Below, in pieces: positions 47,712 to 56,417 of a stretch of DNA of 64,000 nt. Position numbers and translations under genes: made by a program. This stretch comes from Limnohabitans sp. Jir72 (GTDB taxonomy: Bacteria > Pseudomonadota > Gammaproteobacteria > Burkholderiales > Burkholderiaceae_C), in assembly GCF_003063575.1 (NCBI RefSeq), contig NZ_NESC01000004.1, positions 62,001 through 126,000 on the forward strand, given 5' to 3'. Below the pieces are notes generated by a model. The model did not search any database and was not told where the DNA came from. It saw only the letters and a program-made list of their open reading frames with translations. Position 1 is the stretch's first letter, and each line of letters opens with the position of its first letter.

Positions 47712-48662
47712 ATGCACCTGATCATTCCCTTCGCAGCCAGCCACACCCTGACCGGCCCCGAGGTTTGGGCCGGTTTGCAGCTGCCAAATTTACAAGCCCT
47801 GCTGACCCTGCTGCAGCGCCAGCAGGTGCTGCAAGACCCTGAAGCCACACCGCTGCACCTGCCCCACGAACGCTTGCAAGCCCAAGCCTTGGGCTGGGCA
47901 CCTGACGCCCCCACCCTGCCCTGGGCCGCTTGGCACCAAGCGCAACAAGGTCTACCCAGCACTGAACCCCAAGCCTGGATGACGCCCTGCCACTGGCAAA
48001 TCGGCATGGACCAGGTGGTGATGGCCGACCCGGCTCATTTGCACCTGTCCGACGAGGAATCGCAGCACCTTTTGCAAGCCATGCAGCCATTTTTGCAAGA
48101 AGACGGCTTGCAAGTGACTTGGCACAGCGCCTTGCGCTGGCATGCCCAAGGACCGCTGCTAGCAGAACTGAGCACCGCATCGCTCGACCGGGTGATCGAC
48201 CAGAACGTGAAGGACTGGATGCCCGTTGGCTCTGCCGCCCGTCCCCTGCAACGCCTGCAAAGCGAGATGCAGATGCTGCTCTACAACCACCCGGTGAACG
48301 ACGCCCGTGATGCCCGCAGGCAGCACACCGTCAACGCCTTTTGGCTGCACGGCGCAGGCACGCTGCCTGAAGGCACCACGGTCCCGGCGCAGCCCGCCAC
48401 CGTGTCAACCGCCTTGCGATCGGGTGCCTTGCACGGCAACGCGCAGGCTTGGCGGCAAGCCTGGCAGCAACTCGACACCAGCGCCGTGGCCGACTTGCTG
48501 CAACACGTCAAAGCCACGGGCCAAGGCACGCTCAGTCTGTGCAGCGAGCACACGGCCCACACCTACACCGCAGCGCCTGCCGCCTGGCACCAGCGCCTGT
48601 TCAAGCAACTGTTCAACAAAACCACCCCTGCTGCGGCACTTCAAGCCCTCATCACAACCTGA
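47712..48662 (+). CDS. RpfE-like conserved protein next to recJ
   Basis: Cytoplasmic protein of 316 residues with no membrane segment or signal. The C-terminal half has the recognisable LQRLQSEMQMLLYNHPVNDA and then HTVNAFWLHGAG, as in proteins annotated RpfE-type or phosphoglycerate-mutase-related that sit beside recJ in beta- and gammaproteobacteria. Histidine- and glutamine-rich overall. Start MHLIIPFAASHTL. Seven bases separate it from recJ. Biochemical role unknown. Confidence 0.72.
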   Translation: MHLIIPFAASHTLTGPEVWAGLQLPNLQALLTLLQRQQVLQDPEATPLHLPHERLQAQALGWAPDAPTLPWAAWHQAQQGLPSTEPQAWMTPCHWQIGMDQVVMADPAHLHLSDEESQHLLQAMQPFLQEDGLQVTWHSALRWHAQGPLLAELSTASLDRVIDQNVKDWMPVGSAARPLQRLQSEMQMLLYNHPVNDARDARRQHTVNAFWLHGAGTLPEGTTVPAQPATVSTALRSGALHGNAQAWRQAWQQLDTSAVADLLQHVKATGQGTLSLCSEHTAHTYTAAPAAWHQRLFKQLFNKTTPAAALQALITT

Positions 48663-48669
48663 TCACCCC

Positions 48670-50379
48670 ATGAATTTGCTCACCCGAGATGTGCCCCCCC
48701 GCAGCGCCTGGGCGCTGGAACAAGCGGGTATCCACCCCCTGCTGGCCCGCCTGTATGCCGCCCGTGGCGTGCAGTCCAAAGACGAACTCGACGACGCCCT
48801 GAACCTGCTGCTGCCCCCGGCCGGCATGCTGGGCACCACCGAAGCCGCCAAACTGCTGGCCGACGCCATGGCGCAAAACAAGCGCCTGTGCATCGTGGCC
48901 GATTACGACTGCGACGGCGCGACCGCCTGCGCCGTGGGCGTGCGCGGCCTGCGCATGCTGGGTGCCCAAAACGTGAGCTATCTGGTACCCGACCGCGTGA
49001 TCGACGGCTACGGCCTGACCCCGCCGATTGCTCAGCGGGTGCACGCGCAAGGTGCCGATGTGTTGATCACCGTGGACAACGGCATTGCCAGCGTGGCGGG
49101 CGTGCAAGCGGCGCAAGCGCTGGGCCTGCAGGTGCTGGTGACGGACCACCACCTGCCCGGCAGCGAATTGCCCACGGCTGAGGTCATCGTCAACCCCAAC
49201 CAGCCCGGCTGCAGCTTTGTCAGCAAATCCATGGCCGGTGTGGGCGTCATGTTTTATGTGCTGCTGGCCCTTCGGGCTGAGTTGCGCCAGCGCGGCGTGT
49301 TTGACGCGAGCAACCAGCCGCGCCTGGACGCGCTGCTGCCGCTGGTGGCTTTGGGCACCGTGGCCGATGTGGTCAAGCTCGACGCGAACAACCGCCGTTT
49401 GGTGGCACAGGGCCTGCGCCGCGTGCGGGCCGGAGCCTTGCCGCCCGGCATGGCAGCGCTCATGCGCGCAGCGGGCCGCGAAACCGCCAAGGCCACCACC
49501 TTTGATTTTGGCTTTGCCTTAGGCCCGCGCATCAACGCCGCTGGACGCCTGGCTGACATGACGCTGGGCATCGAATGCCTGCTGACCGACGACGCAGGCC
49601 GCGCCGACGAACTGGCCAAACAACTGGATGCGATCAACCGGGAACGCCGCGTGATCGAGGGCGATATGCGAGAGATGGCCATGGAGATGGCCGAATCACT
49701 GTTTGACGAAGGCGACGAGCCGCCGCCTGCCATTTGTGTGTTCGACCCGGACTTTCACGAAGGCGTGGTCGGCATCGTGGCCTCGCGCATCAAGGACAAG
49801 CTGCACCGCCCCACCTTTGTATTCGCGGCCAGCAGCGCACCCGGAAAAGAACACGAACTCAAAGGCTCGGGCCGCTCGATTGCGGGCTTCCATTTGCGCG
49901 ACGCGCTCGACCTGGTGGCCAAACGCGCCCCGGGCGTGCTGCTGCGCTTTGGCGGCCACGCCATGGCGGCGGGTTGCACGATTGCAGAAGAACACCTCGA
50001 TGTGTTCGAGGAAACGCTCAACCAGGTGGCGATGGAGTGGCTGGACGCTGCCACCCTGCAACGCCGCCTGGAAACCGATGGGCCGCTGCCCGCCGAATAC
50101 CGCCGGGTGGATCTGGTGGACATGCTGCACCACGAGGTCTGGGGCCAAGGCTTTGCACCGCCTGTGTTTTGCGAAGAGATCGAGGTGGTCTCGCAGCGGC
50201 TGGTGGGTGAGAAACACCTGTCGCTCAAGATGAAACACCAGGGCCAGCCGGTCGACGGCATCTGGTTTGGCCGCACCGAGCCTTTGCCCTCACGCGTCAA
50301 ACTGGCCTATAGGCTCGATGCCGACGAATGGCAAGGCCAAAAACGCGTGCGTTTTCTGGTGGAAGGCGCCGAGGATTGA
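48670..50379 (+). CDS. recJ: Single-stranded-DNA-specific exonuclease RecJ
   Basis: 5'-3' ssDNA exonuclease in recombination and mismatch repair, 569 residues. DHH motifs are IVADYDCDGATACAV, VLITVDNGIAS and VLVTDHHLPGSELP. The DHHA1 part contains GRSIAGFHLRDAL and RFGGHAMAAGCTI. It ends 11 bp before the stop of the convergent acoR-type gene. The 121 upstream ORF codons overlap the RpfE-like gene and are excluded. Confidence 0.96.
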   Translation: MNLLTRDVPPRSAWALEQAGIHPLLARLYAARGVQSKDELDDALNLLLPPAGMLGTTEAAKLLADAMAQNKRLCIVADYDCDGATACAVGVRGLRMLGAQNVSYLVPDRVIDGYGLTPPIAQRVHAQGADVLITVDNGIASVAGVQAAQALGLQVLVTDHHLPGSELPTAEVIVNPNQPGCSFVSKSMAGVGVMFYVLLALRAELRQRGVFDASNQPRLDALLPLVALGTVADVVKLDANNRRLVAQGLRRVRAGALPPGMAALMRAAGRETAKATTFDFGFALGPRINAAGRLADMTLGIECLLTDDAGRADELAKQLDAINRERRVIEGDMREMAMEMAESLFDEGDEPPPAICVFDPDFHEGVVGIVASRIKDKLHRPTFVFAASSAPGKEHELKGSGRSIAGFHLRDALDLVAKRAPGVLLRFGGHAMAAGCTIAEEHLDVFEETLNQVAMEWLDAATLQRRLETDGPLPAEYRRVDLVDMLHHEVWGQGFAPPVFCEEIEVVSQRLVGEKHLSLKMKHQGQPVDGIWFGRTEPLPSRVKLAYRLDADEWQGQKRVRFLVEGAED

Positions 50380-50390
50380 TGTGATCCACC

Positions 50391-52388
50391 TCAAATCGGC
50401 GCACTGATGCCTTCGCGCGCCATGCGCCGGTAAATGGTGGAGCGGCTGACGCCCAGTTGGCGGGCCACTTCCGAGACATTCCAGCGCTCTTGGCGCAAAT
50501 GCGCCAGGAGTTGGGCGCTCTTTTCGTGCAGGGCTGACTCTGGCATGGACGACGGTGGCTGGCTGGACAGGGCCGTGCATGACGCCAGCGGCTCCCCCGA
50601 GGCCAAGCGGGGCGGCAACAAAGGCACGCCCGCACCGCACTGCAACTCGCGAGGCAAATGCCTGGGCTCGATCAGATTGCGTTCACACAAGGCCACCGCC
50701 GTTCGCAACACGTTTTTCAACTCGCGGATATTGCCAGGCCATGCATAGTGCTTCAACAAATCGCAGGCCTCTGGCGTGATGGTGGGAATGAACACCCTGG
50801 ACTGTGCGCGTGTTTGCGCGTGCAAGACCTGTTCAATCAGTGCGCCCAAATCCTGGCGTTCGCGCAAAGCAGGCAACTCGATCACGATGCCACTCAAACG
50901 AAAATACAAGTCCTGCCGGAAGTGCCCCTCTTCCACCATGGACAGCAGCTTGCGGTGCGAGGCGCAAATGACCTGCACATCCACTTTGGCCGACACCTCT
51001 GCGCCCAAGGGCATGACTTCCCCTTCCGCCAGAACGCGCAACAAGCGGGTCTGCAAAGCCAGTGGCATGTCGCCAATTTCATCCAGAAACAAGGTGCCGC
51101 CATCGGCTTGCTGGATCTTGCCCTTGACCCCTTTGGCGCGTGCCCCGGTGAAGGCGCCATCCGCATAGCCAAACAACTCACTCTCAATCAGGCTTTCGGG
51201 AATGGCTGCGCAATTGAGGGCGATAAAGGATTGGGCTTTGCGGGCGCTGCACTGGTGCATGGCTTGCGCAAACATTTCCTTGCCGGTGCCGGTCTCCCCA
51301 TGCAACAAGACCGAAATGCCCTTGTTCATCACCCGACTGGCCTTGAGCACGTTGGACATCATCAAGGGGTCCGTACCGGCCAGCACATGCAAAGCTTGCA
51401 GGTCCGTGCCCACCGAAGCGGCCTGGGCATGGTCTGCCAAGACCCGGGTCACACGCGGCTGCGTCGGATGCGTGAGTTTGGCAAAGTAGCGACGTGCACT
51501 GGCCACATGGCGCACTTCGAAGGCGTCACCTTTGGCCCGGTGCGCCTGCGTGACCAGTGCGGGCATGTCCAGGCCCAACACATGGCTGATGTCTGCCCCC
51601 ATGCACGTCAGCGCATGCGCCAGTGGATGGTCCGGATGGGCCCCCAAGCACTGACGCGCCCGGCTGTTGGCGGCCATGACCCGCCCGCTCTCGTCCAAGG
51701 CCATCAAGAGGCTGACCTGCACATCCAGCAAGGCCCGGCTTTCGCTCAGGTGCAAGACGCAGTGGTGGCGATGCTGGCGCAAAAAATAAGCGTCCTCGAC
51801 CATTCGGGCCGTTTGCGACACCATCTGCAACACCAGGTGTTGACTGCGCTTGTCATGCGGTGAATACAGGGCCGATGCATCCAGAACGGCCAGCAAATCA
51901 CCCGCAGGTCCGAACACCGGGGCAGAGCTGCAGGTCAAGGTGGTGTTGGGCGAGCGAAAGTGCTCATCGTGGTGCACGGTGATGGGTGCGCGTTCAATCG
52001 AACACACGCCCACTGCGCAAGTGCCTTCCACCTCCTCTGACCAGCAAGCCCCCACGTAAAGACCCGCATGTCGCAGCTCTTTGTCGTGGGCCTCGTTGTT
52101 CACAAAGTCCACCGTCACGCCCTGTGGATCGGTCAGCAACACCACATAACCGGCATCCCGCACTTGGCGCGAGAGTTGATTCATGCCCTCGCGCGCGGTG
52201 TGCATCAAGTCTTCCAGTGGCGTTTGGTAATCCTTGAGCTGCCCCCTCGAATACACCCTGGGTGGCGTGCTCAGACCTGGGTCTATCTGGTAGCGCTCCA
52301 GAGACCGTTTCCAGGACTTGGCCAGGGCCGAGTCGCCCTGCATGGCCTGACGAATGCGCTGGTCGATGACGGAAGCAGAAAAGGACAT
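50391..52388 (-). CDS. acoR: Sigma-54-dependent AcoR-type activator
   Basis: Bacterial enhancer-binding protein of 665 residues. Residues ~80-200 form a GAF-type sensor (VVLLTDPQGVTVDFVNN and GACWSEEVEGTCAVGVCSIE, typical AcoR). A PAS-like segment follows. The AAA+ domain has Walker A LLHGETGTGKEMFAQAMH, the sigma-54 contact loop GAFTGARAKG and Walker B GGTLFLDEIGDMP. The C-terminal Fis-type helix-turn-helix is VSEVARQLGVSRSTIYRR. It is divergent from the E1 operon, whose promoter is of sigma-54 type, so a direct activator role is very likely. A GTG at 52406 is an alternative start. Confidence 0.92.
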   Translation of the reverse strand: MSFSASVIDQRIRQAMQGDSALAKSWKRSLERYQIDPGLSTPPRVYSRGQLKDYQTPLEDLMHTAREGMNQLSRQVRDAGYVVLLTDPQGVTVDFVNNEAHDKELRHAGLYVGACWSEEVEGTCAVGVCSIERAPITVHHDEHFRSPNTTLTCSSAPVFGPAGDLLAVLDASALYSPHDKRSQHLVLQMVSQTARMVEDAYFLRQHRHHCVLHLSESRALLDVQVSLLMALDESGRVMAANSRARQCLGAHPDHPLAHALTCMGADISHVLGLDMPALVTQAHRAKGDAFEVRHVASARRYFAKLTHPTQPRVTRVLADHAQAASVGTDLQALHVLAGTDPLMMSNVLKASRVMNKGISVLLHGETGTGKEMFAQAMHQCSARKAQSFIALNCAAIPESLIESELFGYADGAFTGARAKGVKGKIQQADGGTLFLDEIGDMPLALQTRLLRVLAEGEVMPLGAEVSAKVDVQVICASHRKLLSMVEEGHFRQDLYFRLSGIVIELPALRERQDLGALIEQVLHAQTRAQSRVFIPTITPEACDLLKHYAWPGNIRELKNVLRTAVALCERNLIEPRHLPRELQCGAGVPLLPPRLASGEPLASCTALSSQPPSSMPESALHEKSAQLLAHLRQERWNVSEVARQLGVSRSTIYRRMAREGISAPI

Positions 52389-52538
52389 GGTGAAAGGGGT
52401 GAACACGCCCTACAAGCGGCGCAAGAAGGATTCCCCCAAACGCCGTAAGCACACGTGAAGTCGTTGACAAGACGACTCCATCATAGTCATTTATGCCTCT
52501 GTTTTCATTGGCGCTTACCCGACTGAAACGTGTCATTT

Positions 52539-52556
52539 GTTGCATGTGAATGCAAC
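52539..52556. promoter_or_regulatory. Candidate activator-binding site (UAS)
   Basis: GTTGCAT-GTGA-ATGCAAC is a perfect inverted repeat about 110 bp upstream of the -24 element, the expected distance for an enhancer-binding protein. A looser repeat, CCTGT...ACAGG, follows about 50 bp downstream. Confidence 0.5.
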
Positions 52557-52664
52557 ACCTGTCGCACCCCGAAAGGCGGCCATTGCATCACCTGTCTGCC
52601 TTTTGCAACAGGCCAGCGGCCATGCAGTCAGGGCAATCCCTTGCTGGAACTGGCTTTTGCCCAC

Positions 52665-52680
52665 TGGCACGGCGATTGCA
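52665..52680 (+). promoter_or_regulatory. Sigma-54 (-24/-12) promoter of the E1/E2 operon
   Basis: TGGCACGGCGATTGCA fits the consensus TGGCACR-N4-TTGCW at every fixed position. Transcription would start near 52692, about 50 bp before the E1 alpha ATG. The AcoR-type activator gene is directly divergent. Confidence 0.9.
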
Positions 52681-52743
52681 AAAGTTCATCGTCCGATGCC
52701 CGTCATTCGACGGTGCACGGCACCAGAACTTGAGGAGATATGC

Positions 52744-53751
52744 ATGCAAGCAAGTACCGAGCAATTGCGGTGGATGTACGAAACGATGGTCGAAATTCGT
52801 GAGTACGAAGAAACCATGGTCAAGGTGTATATGGAAGGCAAACTGCCGCCCGCCATTCAAAAAGGCCTGGCCTTTGACATCGGCTCAGGCCCCGTTCCCG
52901 GAGAGATGCACCTGGCCGCAGGCCAGGAGCCGGTGGCCGTCGGGGTGTGCGCGCATCTGCGCCAAGACGACACCGTGGTGGGCGCACACCGCCCGCACCA
53001 CTTTGCCATTGCCAAGGGCGTGCCCCTCAAACCCATGACGGCCGAGATGTTTGGCAAGGCCACGGGCCTGGGCCGTGGCAAGGGCGGTCACATGCATTTG
53101 TTTGACCCGGAGCACAAGTTCAGCTGCAGCGGCATCGTGGGCGCCAGCATGCCCCCGGCTTGCGGCGCAGCGCTGGCCGCCAAAAAGCGCGGCACCGATG
53201 CGGTGGCCGTCGCCTTTTTTGGAGAAGGCGCCACCAACCAGGGTGCCTTCCATGAATCCATGAACCTGGCTGCCCTGTGGCGCTTGCCGGTGATTTTTGT
53301 GTGCGAAGACAACGCGTATGCCATCTCGGTCGAAAAGTCCGAATCGACCTCTGTGGCCTGGAATTCAGACCGTGCAGCGGCATACGGCATGCCCGGCATT
53401 TTGGTGAAAGACAACGACGCCGTCGAAGTGTTCAAAGCCGCAGGCCAAGCCGTGGCGCGGGCACGCGCAGGCCTTGGGCCGACCCTGATCGAGGTCAAGA
53501 CCGACCGCTACCTGGGTCACTTTCAAGGTGACCCGGAAACCTACCGCCCCAAAGGCGAAACAGAGGAATTGCGCAAAAACGATCCGATCCCGCACCTGGC
53601 TCAGCAACTGCGTTCCCTGGGCGCCCTGGACGATGGCCAAGACGCGGCATTGCGCCAGGCCGTGCACCAGCGCGTTCAAGAGGCTTACGACTTCGCGCGC
53701 AACAGCCCCTACCCCGAAGCCGAAGACGCCTTGCTGCATGTCTTTGCCTGA
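52744..53751 (+). CDS. acoA: 2-oxo-acid/acetoin dehydrogenase E1 alpha subunit
   Basis: TPP-dependent E1 alpha of 335 residues. The TPP/Mg site is FFGEGATNQGAFHESMNLAA, closing with EDNAYAI. The phosphorylation-loop region GRGKGGHMHLFD and AAGQEPVAVGVCAHL are typical. GAGGAGATATGC stands before the ATG, which fixes the start; the earlier ORF codons run over the promoter. With the E1 beta gene it decarboxylates or cleaves the substrate and loads the lipoyl arm. Relatives include AcoA and PdhA, and AcoA is favoured by the AcoR neighbour. Confidence 0.9.
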   Translation: MQASTEQLRWMYETMVEIREYEETMVKVYMEGKLPPAIQKGLAFDIGSGPVPGEMHLAAGQEPVAVGVCAHLRQDDTVVGAHRPHHFAIAKGVPLKPMTAEMFGKATGLGRGKGGHMHLFDPEHKFSCSGIVGASMPPACGAALAAKKRGTDAVAVAFFGEGATNQGAFHESMNLAALWRLPVIFVCEDNAYAISVEKSESTSVAWNSDRAAAYGMPGILVKDNDAVEVFKAAGQAVARARAGLGPTLIEVKTDRYLGHFQGDPETYRPKGETEELRKNDPIPHLAQQLRSLGALDDGQDAALRQAVHQRVQEAYDFARNSPYPEAEDALLHVFA

Positions 53752-53802
53752 ATTTTTCAGCCTCGGAAAACCCCACACCCCCTCACATTTCAGGAGTCCT
53801 TC

Positions 53803-54843
53803 ATGACCCAACCCACCCGCAAACTCACCATGGCCCAAGCCATCTCCGAAGCCATTGGCCAGGAGATGGAACGCGACGCAGAAGTCTTTGTGCTCGGCGA
53901 AGACGTCGGCAAGTACGGCGGCATCTTCGGTGCCACCGGCGGCCTGCTCGACAAGTTTGGCAAAGACCGCATCATGGACACGCCCATCTCTGAAACCGGC
54001 TTCATTGGCGCGGCCATCGGCGCAGCGGCAGAAGGCATGCGCCCGATTGCCGAATTGATGTTTGTCGACTTCTTTGGCGTGTGCATGGACATGATCTACA
54101 ACCACATGGCCAAGAACACCTACATGGCCGGTGGCAACATCCAGCTGCCCATGGTGCTGATGACGGCCATTGGCGGCGGCTACAACGATGCGGCGCAGCA
54201 CTCGCAATGCCTGTACGCCACATTTGCCCACATGCCGGGCCTCAAGGTGGTGGTGCCCTCCAACGCCTATGACGCCAAGGGTTTGATGACGCAGGCCATC
54301 CGGGACAACAACCCCGTGGTCTTCATGTTCCACAAAGGCATCATGGGCCTGCCCTGGATGTCCTACCTGGAGGGCAGCACCAACGAGGTGCCGCAAGAGG
54401 CTTACACCATCCCATTCGGCAAGGCCAAGGTCGTGCGCGAAGGCCGCGATGTGACGATCGTCACGCTCAGCCAGATGGTGCAAAAAGCGGTGCTGGCCGC
54501 CGAAACCCTGGCCGCACAGGGCATCGACGCAGAGATTGTGGATTTGCGCACCGTGGTGCCCCTGGACCGCGAAACCATCTTGGCCTCGGTCAGCAAGACG
54601 GGGCGTCTGCTGGTGGCCGATGAAGACTATTTGAGCTTTGGTCTGTCGGGCGAGATCGCCGCACTGGTGGCCGAAAACCTGGACATCCTGACCCTCAAAA
54701 CGCCTGTGCGACGCTTGGCCGTGCCCGATGTGCCGATTCCCTACAGCCGTCCGCTGGAACAATTCGTCATCCCGCAAGTGGCCAACATCGTGCAGCAGGC
54801 ACAAGCCTTGATGGTGGCGCCGAAAGTGAAGGTGGCCGCATGA
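53803..54843 (+). CDS. acoB: 2-oxo-acid/acetoin dehydrogenase E1 beta subunit
   Basis: E1 beta of 346 residues. It begins KLTMAQAISEAIGQEMERDA and contains VFVLGEDVGKYGGIFGATGG, DTPISETGFIGAAIGAAAEG and, near the C-terminus, VPDVPIPYSRPLEQFVIP. CAGGAG lies before the ATG, 51 bp after acoA. Its stop overlaps the next start as ATGA. Full length for the family (usual ~325-345). Confidence 0.92.
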   Translation: MTQPTRKLTMAQAISEAIGQEMERDAEVFVLGEDVGKYGGIFGATGGLLDKFGKDRIMDTPISETGFIGAAIGAAAEGMRPIAELMFVDFFGVCMDMIYNHMAKNTYMAGGNIQLPMVLMTAIGGGYNDAAQHSQCLYATFAHMPGLKVVVPSNAYDAKGLMTQAIRDNNPVVFMFHKGIMGLPWMSYLEGSTNEVPQEAYTIPFGKAKVVREGRDVTIVTLSQMVQKAVLAAETLAAQGIDAEIVDLRTVVPLDRETILASVSKTGRLLVADEDYLSFGLSGEIAALVAENLDILTLKTPVRRLAVPDVPIPYSRPLEQFVIPQVANIVQQAQALMVAPKVKVAA

Positions 54844-55082
54844 ACGCCGTGACCTTGCCCGCCGAATTGTGGGCCGACGTGGATGAGGGCACCGAAGCCC
54901 TGGTGGAAGAATGGCGGGTCAAAGAACATGACACGGTGACGGCAGGTCAGGTGCTGGGCAGCGTGGTTCTGGTCAAGTCCAGCCATGAAATCACGGCCCC
55001 CGTGGCCGGCACCGTGCAACGCATTTGCGTGCAGGTCGAGGAGACTTTCGCGCGCGGCACCACACTGATCGAGCTGTCATGA
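54840..55082 (+). CDS. Free-standing lipoyl-domain protein
   Basis: An 80-residue protein that is just one lipoyl domain. WRVKEHDTVTAGQVLGSVVL and VKSSHEITAPVAGTVQRI match E2 lipoyl domains. Counting back from the conserved Ala-Pro, Lys46 (VKSSHE) occupies the position of the lipoylated Lys of ETDKA. The residues around it are unusual: KSS instead of DKA. It has no linker, no PSBD and no catalytic domain. Translationally coupled on both sides (ATGA overlaps). It should act as the swinging arm between E1 and the separate E2 core. Confidence 0.85.
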   Translation: MNAVTLPAELWADVDEGTEALVEEWRVKEHDTVTAGQVLGSVVLVKSSHEITAPVAGTVQRICVQVEETFARGTTLIELS

Positions 55083-55720
55083 GCGTCATTCCCCTCAAAG
55101 GCATGCGAGGTGCGATTGCGCGCAACATGACCTTGGGCTGGCAAGCCCCTCGCGTGGCCATGACCGTGGAAGTCGACATGACGGCCTGCCTGGGCCAACA
55201 AGTCGGCGTCACGCCCCAGGTGCTCAGCGCGGTCGCAGGCGCTTTGCGGGATCACCCCGCGCTCAATGCGTGGCTGACCCCCGAGGGCATCGCCCCGCAG
55301 AGCGTGGTGAATCTGGGGATGGCCGTCGCGCTGTCAGAAGGCTTGGCTGTGCCTGTGATCCGCAACGCGGCGGCCAGGTCACTGGCCGACATGGCGCAGC
55401 AGGTTCGGGAATTGGCCGCAGCAGCACGCCAGCAAAGCTTGCCGCCCAAGGCCTATCAGGGCGGCAGCTTCACGGTGACGAATCTGGGCGCCACGGGCAT
55501 TGACTGGTTCACGCCGATTCTCAATCCACCCCAAGTGGGTATTTTGGGCATCGGCCGCACGCTGGACACCCCCGTGGTGCGTGACGGCCAGATCGTGATT
55601 GCGCCCATGATGTCCATGACATTGGTGTTCGATCACCGCGCTGTGGATGGTCACCCTGCTGCCCTGTTCTTGGCCGACTTGCGCAAGCGACTTGAAGCAG
55701 GAGTTTGCCATGAAGCGTGA
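55079..55720 (+). CDS. 2-oxo-acid dehydrogenase E2 catalytic core without lipoyl domain
   Basis: Acyltransferase core of 213 residues. It begins directly with PLKGMRGAIARNMTLGWQAP, the normal first strand/helix of the E2 catalytic domain. GSFTVTNLGATGIDWFTPIL and the active-site FDHRAVDGHPAALFLADL follow, with His of DHRxxDG present. Typical E2 proteins have one to three lipoyl domains and an E3/E1-binding PSBD before this point; both are missing. The ATG overlaps the lipoyl gene's stop, and the 3' end overlaps the next gene by 11 bp. It probably still forms the trimeric or 24-mer core. Confidence 0.88.
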   Translation: MSVIPLKGMRGAIARNMTLGWQAPRVAMTVEVDMTACLGQQVGVTPQVLSAVAGALRDHPALNAWLTPEGIAPQSVVNLGMAVALSEGLAVPVIRNAAARSLADMAQQVRELAAAARQQSLPPKAYQGGSFTVTNLGATGIDWFTPILNPPQVGILGIGRTLDTPVVRDGQIVIAPMMSMTLVFDHRAVDGHPAALFLADLRKRLEAGVCHEA

Positions 55721-56417
55721 CTGGCTTGTTGATTGCCTGACAGCGTCAGCTGCACAAGAGCAACGCTGGAACGAAGAGCAGCTGGACACGCTGGTCACAG
55801 AGCCCCGGTTGCGCTTTTGGCGCTACACGGAGCCTGCGTTGGTTCTGGGTTGCGGGCAGCGTGCCAATTTGGCACAACTGCCTGACAGCGCCATACAAGC
55901 GTTGGTGCGTCACGCCGGTGGCGGGGCGGTTCTAACAGGCCCCTGGATGCTGAGCCTGTCGGTCATATTGCCGCCTGACCACCCTGCAGTTGGCCAGGGC
56001 ATTTTGAGCAGCTACCGCTGGTTGGGCGAGGGCCTGGCCACGGCATTGCACAAATGCTGGGACGTGCCCGCCAAAGCCCTGGCCTCGCACCCGATCCGCC
56101 CCGCGCATTGGGCTTGCTTTGCAGGCTTGTCCCCCTGGGAAGTGGTGGCCGATGGACGAAAGCTCGTCGGTCTGGCCCAAGTACGCCGGCGCACAGGCGT
56201 GTTGCTGACCGCGGGTATTTTGGTCAATCCACCCGACTGGGCACTGCTGTGCGAGGCCATGGGCAAACCCCAGACAGACGCCACGGTGCTAGAGCGCGCA
56301 ACCACTTCGGTCAGCGCCTATCTGGACCACATGGTCACAGACCTCGATGTGTTTCCTGCACTGTCTTTTGCAGTGCATGAAACGCTTCATTCATTTTCAA
56401 CACAGGAGACTTTATGA
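55710..56417 (+). CDS. Lipoate-protein ligase A / LipM-like transferase
   Basis: BPL_LplA_LipB-family protein of 235 residues. ALVRHAGGGAVLTGPWMLSL is the lipoyl/octanoyl-binding loop; the usual HD after it is TG here. CFAGLSPWEVVADGRKLVG has the conserved Lys (K151) and, at C136, a cysteine placed like the acyl-thioester Cys of LipM octanoyltransferases. GCAGGAG precedes the ATG. There is no C-terminal LplA accessory domain. Its place inside the operon suggests that it lipoylates the free lipoyl protein. Confidence 0.8.
   Translation: MKRDWLVDCLTASAAQEQRWNEEQLDTLVTEPRLRFWRYTEPALVLGCGQRANLAQLPDSAIQALVRHAGGGAVLTGPWMLSLSVILPPDHPAVGQGILSSYRWLGEGLATALHKCWDVPAKALASHPIRPAHWACFAGLSPWEVVADGRKLVGLAQVRRRTGVLLTAGILVNPPDWALLCEAMGKPQTDATVLERATTSVSAYLDHMVTDLDVFPALSFAVHETLHSFSTQETL

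Noticed and set aside
50658-51863. 401-aa plus-strand ORF opposite the AcoR-type gene
   Set aside because: Composition rich in His/Gln and no motif. The opposite frame holds the complete AAA+ motifs.
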